Source of the DNA: Polyrhizophydium stewartii
Lineage: Eukaryota; Chytridiomycota; Chytridiomycetes; Rhizophydiales
Assembly (NCBI GenBank): GCA_027604665.1
Contig: JADGIZ010000571.1
Location: 1-11,679 of the forward strand
Direction of reading: 5' to 3'
DNA length: 11,679 nucleotides
Under the pieces are notes generated by a model. It was given only the letters and a program-made list of their open reading frames with translations. It was not told the DNA's origin and searched no databases. The translations under genes were made by a program, and so were the position numbers. The number at the start of each line of letters is the position of its first letter. The stretch's first letter is position 1. Positions 6,830-11,679 of the stretch are shown piece after piece.

Positions 6830-8958
6830 ATGCTGTTCGCCGCTGCTCGCCGTGCGACGTCGCTCGCTGCCTCGGTGCGTCGACGATTGCGCTGGCTCGG
6901 CTCCGAGCGCCACGCCGGCGGTGTCTCGCCGCGCACGGCCGCCCACGCAGCAGCCGGCCCCGTGCTCTACTCGTGCGCGCCTGCGCGCATGGCTTCCGAC
7001 TGACTCACGCCGACGCCCGCCGCACCGCCCCCACCCCGCGTGCCGGTCCTTGCCCCGCCTCGCCTCGACCACCTTTTCTCTCACGATCTCCCGATCTTCC
7101 CGCGAACTCCCAACAGCCGCTCGCCGCAATGACCCGCACCATCGCCCCGGCCCGTGGCCTCTCCATCACCGGCGTCGCCGCTGTAAGTTGCACACGCGCA
7201 CACGCCCGAACTCGCTGCCGCCGCGGCATCTGGCTGACTGCTCGCGCTGGCTCGGCCGCCGCCCCGCTGTGCAGGGCTCGTTCCGCAAGGAGCGTGACAC
7301 CTTTGGCGACATCTCGGTGCCGGCCGAGAAGTACTGGGGTGCCCAGACCCAGCGCTCGCTGCAGAACTTTGACATTGGCGGCGCCCCCGAGCGCATGCCG
7401 CTGCCGGTTATCAAGGCCTTTGCCATCATCAAGAAGGCCGCCGCCATCGTCAACATGGAGACCGGCCTCGACAAGACCGTCGGCAACGCGATCGTGCAGG
7501 CCGCGGACGAGGTGTGTGTCCGCCGTACGCTGCCAGTGCGGCCGCTGGCGACGGCTCTTGAGCCTCCTCGAGTCGCTCCTCCCTCCCCTGGCCCGGGCCG
7601 TCGCGGCGCACGCTCGGCTTGTTGCTGACGGCGTGACTCAATCTGTCGTGCACCTGACCCGATCGCCACCCGCGATCCCCCGCTGCCACCCCGCCCCCGT
7701 CGCGTCGCCGACACAGGTGATCGAGGGCAAGCTCGACGAGCACTTCCCGCTCGTCGTCTGGCAGACCGGCTCGGGCACGCAGACCAACATGAACGTCAAC
7801 GAGGTCATCTCGAACCGCGCCATCGAGATCCTCGGCGGCGAGATCGGCTCCAAGAAGCCCGTTCACCCCAACGACCACGTCAACAACGGCCAGTCGTCCA
7901 ACGACACGTGCGTTTCCGCCCGCGCTTCTGATGATGCCGCTGCCGTCGTCGCACCCTCCCGCCCGCTGCTGACCCGGCCGCCCCTCTGCAGCTTCCCCAC
8001 GGCGATGCACGTTGCTGCCGCCATCGAGCTCAACGAGCGCCTCCTGCCGGCGCTGCAGCTCCTCGAGACGGCCCTCAACGAGAAGGTCAAGGCCTTCAAC
8101 CACATCATCAAGATTGGCCGCACGCACCTGCAGGACGCCACTCCTCTGACTCTCGGCCAGGAGTTCTCGGGCTACGCGCAGCAGGTCTCGTTTGGCATCG
8201 AGCGCGTTCGCGCCGTGCTCCCGCGCCTCTACTATCTCGCCCAGGGCGGCACCGCCGTCGGAACGGGCCTCAACACCAAGGTCGGCTACGACGTCAAGAT
8301 CGCCGACGCGATCGCCAAGGAGACGGGCCTGCCCTTCAAGACGGCGCCCAACAAGTTCGAGGCCCTTGCCGCGCACGACGCCATTGTCGAGGCCAGCGGC
8401 GCGCTCAACACGCTGGCCGTCTCGCTCAACAAGATCGCCAACGACATCCGCCTGCTCGGCTCGGGCCCGCGCTGCGGCCTCGGCGAGCTCAGCCTGCCCG
8501 AGAACGAGCCTGGCTCGTCGATCATGCCTGGCAAGGTCAACCCGACCCAGTGCGAGGCCATGACCATGGTCTGCGCGCAAGTGGTGGGCAACCACACCGC
8601 CATCACCTTTGCCGGCGCGCAGGGCCACTTTGAGCTCAACGTCTTCAAGCCCGTGCTGATCCGCAACCTGCTGCACTCGACGCGCCTGCTGGCCGACGCC
8701 GCCGTGTCGTTCACCAAGAACTGCGTCGTGGGCATCCAGGCCAACGAGAAGCGCATCAACTCGATCCTCAACGAGTCGCTCATGCTCGTCACGGCCCTCA
8801 ACCCGTACATTGGCTACGACAACGCCGCCAAGGCCGCCAAGAAGGCGCACAAGGAGGGCACCTCCCTCAAGGAGGCCACCGTCTCGCTGGGCCTGCTGAC
8901 GCCCGAGCAGTTTGACCAGTACGTCCGCCCCGAGCAGATGATTGGCCCCAAGCTTTAA
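6830..8958 (+). CDS. FUM1: Fumarate hydratase, class II, with mitochondrial presequence exon
   Basis: Exons 6830-6874, 7117-7182, 7275-7511, 7717-7907, 7992-8958; 501 residues. It interconverts fumarate and malate in the TCA cycle. Conserved blocks: GSGTQTNMN (134-142), [15 protein letters not shown] (spanning exons 3' of T180), [10 protein letters not shown] (His225), GTAVGTGLN, and the fumarate-lyase signature [11 protein letters not shown] (354-364) with its catalytic-loop serine. ATG 6830 (context CACCATG) opens [15 protein letters not shown], an Arg/Ala/Ser-rich stretch typical of a mitochondrial presequence. Its GTGCGT donor joins in phase 0 to [11 protein letters not shown]. Between CTGAC at 7000-7004 and the acceptor at 7116 there is no AG. 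Starting instead at the internal ATG 7129 (Met20) gives 482 residues, near the yeast length. Other donors are GTAAGT, GTGTGT and GTGCGT. Core enzyme identity is certain; the first exon is inferred. Confidence 0.96.
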
Positions 8959-8962
8959 ACCA

Positions 8963-8976
8963 CGGCGCTTGCGCCG
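8963..8976. repeat. Short hairpin just after the fumarase stop
   Basis: CGGCGC-TT-GCGCCG is a perfect 6-bp inverted repeat starting five bases after TAA. It could fold in the 3' UTR. No AATAAA is seen in the 89 bases before the next start codon. Confidence 0.4.
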
Positions 8977-9047
8977 CTCCCCACCCCCTTCCTGTGCTTT
9001 CCCTCATTCCCGACCCATCGGGCCTGCATCGGCGGCCGCTGCCACGA

Positions 9048-9608
9048 ATGAACGCGCCGCCTGCCTCATCGCCCTCGGAGATGCGCCGTGCATCGCCGCC
9101 ATTGCTTCCGCCGCCGCGTGTTCTTCCGACCAGTGCCGTGGAGGGCCATGTCTCACATGAGTCCCGCGCTCGTGGCGCCGTCGCCTCGGCATCGCAGGGT
9201 GGGGCCGCCGGCGAGTGCTGCGTCGCCGTGTGTGCAGCTCGCTGATATGCCCACCCCCACGCAGTCCTGCGGGCCTCGACCCAGACGCTAGTCGCGCTGG
9301 CCGACGAGGTGCGACACTGGCAGGAACCTTCCCGGACTCTGACGCGGGGCTGAGCCGTGATTACCACAGGTTGACACCATCGAGAGTGCGATGCATGCCC
9401 TGCGGCGAGACATGCTCGGCGTCAGCGCCGCGGCCCTCGCCGCTGCGAGTGGCCCCCGACACCCGCAGCCGCCGCACCGCCGCGGCGCAGATGGCGCCTC
9501 CCCGCTCCGCTGATGGCGTGCGATCCCTGCCACGGCGCCATGGCACGGTGATCCGATTCGTCAGGTGATTCACCGCTGCCGCCGGATTCATCCGCGTTGG
9601 CACCTTAA
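9048..9608 (+). CDS. Small helical/coiled-coil protein, unrecognised
   Basis: The gene is invisible as one frame but joins cleanly: exons 9048-9198, 9265-9308, 9370-9448 and 9565-9608 (105 residues). Without the third intron the frame stops at 9513 (112 residues). Residues 1-45 are Pro/Ser/Arg-rich (MNAPPASSPSEMRRASPP). The core, built across two introns, is one continuous amphipathic helix: ASASQVLRASTQTL, VALADEVDTIESAMH, ALRRDMLGV. The tail is short and acidic/Pro-rich (SDSPLPPDSSALAP) or, unspliced, basic. Donors are GTGGGG, GTGCGA and GTGGCC; each intron has CTGAT or CTGAC before its acceptor. It recalls small helical subunits of multi-protein complexes (BLOC/BORC or kinetochore type), but no family can be named. 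The start lies 90 bases after the fumarase stop, same strand. ATG 9048 is the first in-frame ATG. Confidence 0.55.
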
Positions 9609-9735
9609 AGCGGACCCGGCCACCGCAGCCCAAACGCCGATCAGCCTCTCTGCCCCCTCCGCCCTCGTTCCAACCAGGCTCTAGGTACCGGACTGGCTCG
9701 CCGCACTCGGTCTTGCACCCGCAGAAACCTCGCCG

Positions 9736-10047
9736 ATGATCGAATTAATCCTTGCTGCCATCGCAGTCGCGGGCCTGCCGGCGCTGCTGCTGCTCCGCCG
9801 GTGGCTGTCGCGCACGCCGGTCGACCCCGACCAGCTGCCGGCGTACTCGGCGAGCAGCCCAGACGCTCTTGGCGCCGGCGCGCGCGCTGCCGACATCACG
9901 CCGCCTCCGCCAGCCTACTCGCACTCGGCTCGATCCACGTTGTCTCAGACACTCCTTCCGCCGCCGCCGCCCCCATACTCGTGCGCGGTTGCCTCTCTGC
10001 AACCCGCGCCGCCCGCATACACCCACGTTGTCTGTGTGATCTGCTGA
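9736..10047 (+). CDS. Small single-pass membrane protein with repeated PPxY motifs
   Basis: 103 residues, not recognised as a named family. Residues 2-20 form a hydrophobic helix (IELILAAIAVAGLPALLLL) followed by RRWLSR, so the positive-inside rule predicts a cytosolic C-terminal tail. The tail carries LPAY (34-37), PPAY (58-61), PPPY (78-81) and PPAY (92-95), each followed by Ser or Thr. PPxY and LPxY motifs bind WW domains of NEDD4/Rsp5-type ubiquitin ligases, so an adaptor or ligase substrate is likely. The last four residues are CVIC, a possible CaaX prenylation box. An alternative intron 9981-10073 (GTGCGC donor, CTGAT at 10044, CAG acceptor) would replace the last 22 residues by a 31-residue Ser-rich end stopping at 10167 (112 residues), losing the last PPAY and CVIC. 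I favour the unspliced form because its PPAYT continues the motif series. Confidence 0.62.
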   Translation: MIELILAAIAVAGLPALLLLRRWLSRTPVDPDQLPAYSASSPDALGAGARAADITPPPPAYSHSARSTLSQTLLPPPPPPYSCAVASLQPAPPAYTHVVCVIC

Positions 10048-10181
10048 TCGCGCAACTCTCACCCCGCACCCAGACCACCAGCCCGATCGCTCTCATCCCA
10101 GCTCTCCTTTCACGTCGATACACCCCATTCAAGTTCATGCTCATACTGCATCCCCGAGCTCAAATGAAAAACTTTGCATAT

Positions 10182-10196
10182 TGTTCATTCTGAACA
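10182..10196. repeat. Perfect inverted repeat TGTTCA-TTC-TGAACA
   Basis: Six-base arms with a three-base spacer, in the 184-base gap between two convergent genes. The neighbourhood is unusually AT-rich (AAATGAAAAACTTTGCATAT just before). It may be a 3'-end element or a protein-binding palindrome; no closer call is possible. Confidence 0.35.
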
Positions 10197-10231
10197 TGGC
10201 GAGTCGATGAACGCTTGCAGCTGACGGTGAT

Positions 10232-11571
10232 TCAGCGTCGAAGGGGTCGGGCGTTGCGACGCGGGATGCCCGTGGGTGTCTCGCACGTAACTCGGATTGC
10301 AGGCGGCCCGCCGTGGTCGGGAGTCAATGGACCCGCCTCCGTGGCAGCCTCGGGAGTGTCAGTTGATATCTTGAGCGGCGACGCATGGTTCGTGCCTGCT
10401 TCAGTCGACTCGAGGCGAGGCATGGCCAGCACCTGCTCCACCGCCAAAAACAGTCAGATTTCTTACCCGCGGACCGCAAAAAGCAGATCCGGGCACATAC
10501 CGAGAGCGCATCCACCAGGTCGTCGGCAGTGAAGTGCTCGTCACAAAGTGCGTGGATGCGCAGTGCAATCTCGTGCTGAGTTGCACTGGCCGCGTCGGGC
10601 GAGGCACCATGCTCGGACTCCCATGAGCGCCAGCCGTTCTGCTTGAGGCCGCCCCGCGGAGCTGCAAGAGTTTGCGGCGGCTCGCTCTTGGCTGAGATAA
10701 GCATCTGCATCTGGCGCTCTTATTGCCTCGGCGGAGTCAGCATCAAAGCAGGGGCCACCCGGTCTTAGGGCTTCCAACGCACCAAGCTCGTCGATCTTGC
10801 GGTGCGCCGCGGCAATACTGGCTCGCAGCTCGTCAATCACGGCCGCCTGCGCGGCAACCGTATGGCGCAGCTCGACCATGGTCTCCTGCTTGCGCGGCGC
10901 TGCAGCCGTAGACGCCGCGGGGCTGGTGGCCACCGCGGGTGTGGCGAGGGGCGGCGGTGCTGGATCTGGCGACCAGAGCTGTCAGCTTGAGCGCACAACC
11001 GCGTCGCTGGAGCGGGGGCGGCGGGCCGCGTACCTGCGTCCAGCCTGGGCAGCTGCATGCTCTTGCGCCTGAGCAGCGTGGGGCCGCGGAGCTGGTTGAC
11101 GGGCGCCGCCGCGCGCGAGGGCTGGGGCGTGCCAGGCAGCGGCGCATCGGCGCGGAGAAACGACGTGCTGCTGGACTTGCGCAGCACCGGCGGCGGAGGC
11201 AGCGCCGTCGATGCGGACCCGAGGGCGACCGATGCAGATGCGCCTCGGACGGGCCGCTGCGCCGCCGTGCGCGGTGCGGGCTTGGCGAACCCGTCGTCGG
11301 CGGACGCTGCTGCGCGGATGCGCCGCTGCTGCTGGCGGGCCGCTGCGTCCGAGCCGAGCGCGAGCGACGGCGGCGCCGGCACTGCAGCCTGGTGGCCGCG
11401 GATCTGAGTGGTGGCGATGCGCGACGACGACACGATCGGCGGCGGCCGCACGCGGCGCGCCTGCGGTACAGGCTCGAGCACCGGCAGCTTGCCCGGTGCG
11501 GACTCCGGCGACGTGGCCGAGCGCGGGCTGGATGGACCCGACGGCATCTTGGAGTCGCGCCTTGCGTGCAT
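10232..11571 (-). CDS. Hypothetical basic, disordered protein with a short coiled coil
   Basis: Exons on the minus strand: 11571-11034, 10965-10783, 10691-10501, 10432-10232; 370 residues, all phases consistent. Donors are GTACGC, GTGCGT and GTATGT, each intron has CTGAC, and sizes are 68, 91 and 68 bases. Residues 1-180 are disordered, Pro/Ser/Arg/Ala-rich, with basic phosphosite-like patches (LRKSSSTSF, LLRRKSMQL). About 200-240 forms a heptad-like helix (MVELRHTVAAQAAVIDEL, then IAAAHRKIDEL). About 275-305 is a more ordered acidic helix pair (HEIALRIHALCDEHFTADDL, VDAL). The C-terminus is again disordered and basic. No family is recognised. ATG 11571 (ATAATGC) follows an in-frame stop, but CTGAT and an AG just upstream (CCAG|AGACTC) leave room for an earlier exon beyond the window. 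The last exon has two in-frame acceptors (10435 or 10432), one Gln apart. Convergent with the PPxY gene. Confidence 0.6.
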
Positions 11572-11679
11572 TATGCCGACCAGAGTCTCTGGATGATGGG
11601 CGCAGGCGGAGGATCAGTTGCCCGGACCGGAAGGCGGCGGAGGCTCGCAAGCGCGCGGGGCCGGCAACAGCGGCAGGCG

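Noticed and set aside
7450..8850. A 466-residue open frame antisense to fumarase
   Set aside because: Codon-phase shadow of a GC-rich coding strand; its product is Val/Glu/Arg/Gly-rich without any family motif.
6571..8958. A single 795-residue open frame running through the fumarase gene from 6571
   Set aside because: It reads through introns and loses the conserved exon at 7275-7511, which is in another frame. Splice donors GTAAGT and GTGCGT and conserved junctions show a multi-exon gene instead.
1..11679. tRNA, rRNA, transposon, viral or CRISPR sequence
   Set aside because: No cloverleaf with A/B boxes, no terminal repeats flanking a transposase or polymerase, and no regularly spaced direct repeats were seen on either strand.

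Overview
This looks like nuclear DNA from a GC-rich, intron-rich, very compact eukaryotic genome. The three best-conserved products (fumarase, NOP58, DPH5) read like fungal/opisthokont proteins. A fourth gene matches CFAP77, a protein of the ciliary axoneme, so the organism should make flagellated cells. A zoosporic (chytrid-like) fungus fits best; this is inference, and the species cannot be named from the sequence. Introns were placed by hand from reading frame, protein conservation, donor/acceptor dinucleotides and a recurring CTGAC/CTGAT branch-point-like motif.

Layout, left to right. (1) 1-786, plus: the 3' part of an unrecognised Pro/Ser-rich protein gene, with AATAAA at 860. (2) 866-1704: an extremely GC-rich stretch with no secure gene, but with a 22-bp tandem repeat, a G-run/C-run inverted repeat and possible extra 3' exons of the next gene. 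(3) 1705-3123, minus: CFAP77-like axonemal protein. (4) 3293-5357, plus: NOP58, the box C/D snoRNP core protein, divergent from CFAP77 across about 169 bp. (5) 5430-6659, minus: DPH5, diphthine methyl ester synthase, convergent with NOP58 across 72 bp and with one apparent GC-AG intron. (6) 6830-8958, plus: class II fumarase, divergent from DPH5 across 170 bp, with a separate first exon that looks like a mitochondrial presequence. (7) 9048-9608, plus: a small helical/coiled-coil protein split over short exons. (8) 9736-10047, plus: a small membrane protein with repeated PPxY motifs and a possible C-terminal CaaX box. (9) 10232-11571, minus: an unrecognised basic, disordered protein with a short coiled coil, in four exons.

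The genes do not form a pathway. They are housekeeping genes (ribosome biogenesis, elongation-factor modification, TCA cycle) mixed with lineage-specific small genes, arranged as two divergent pairs with short shared promoters. There are no rRNA or tRNA genes, transposons, CRISPR arrays or bacterial-type operons. The less ordinary items are the PPxY/CaaX small membrane protein, the isoform-forming first exon of fumarase, the GC-AG intron in DPH5, and uniform splice signals (frequent GTGCGT donors, CTGAY branch points).
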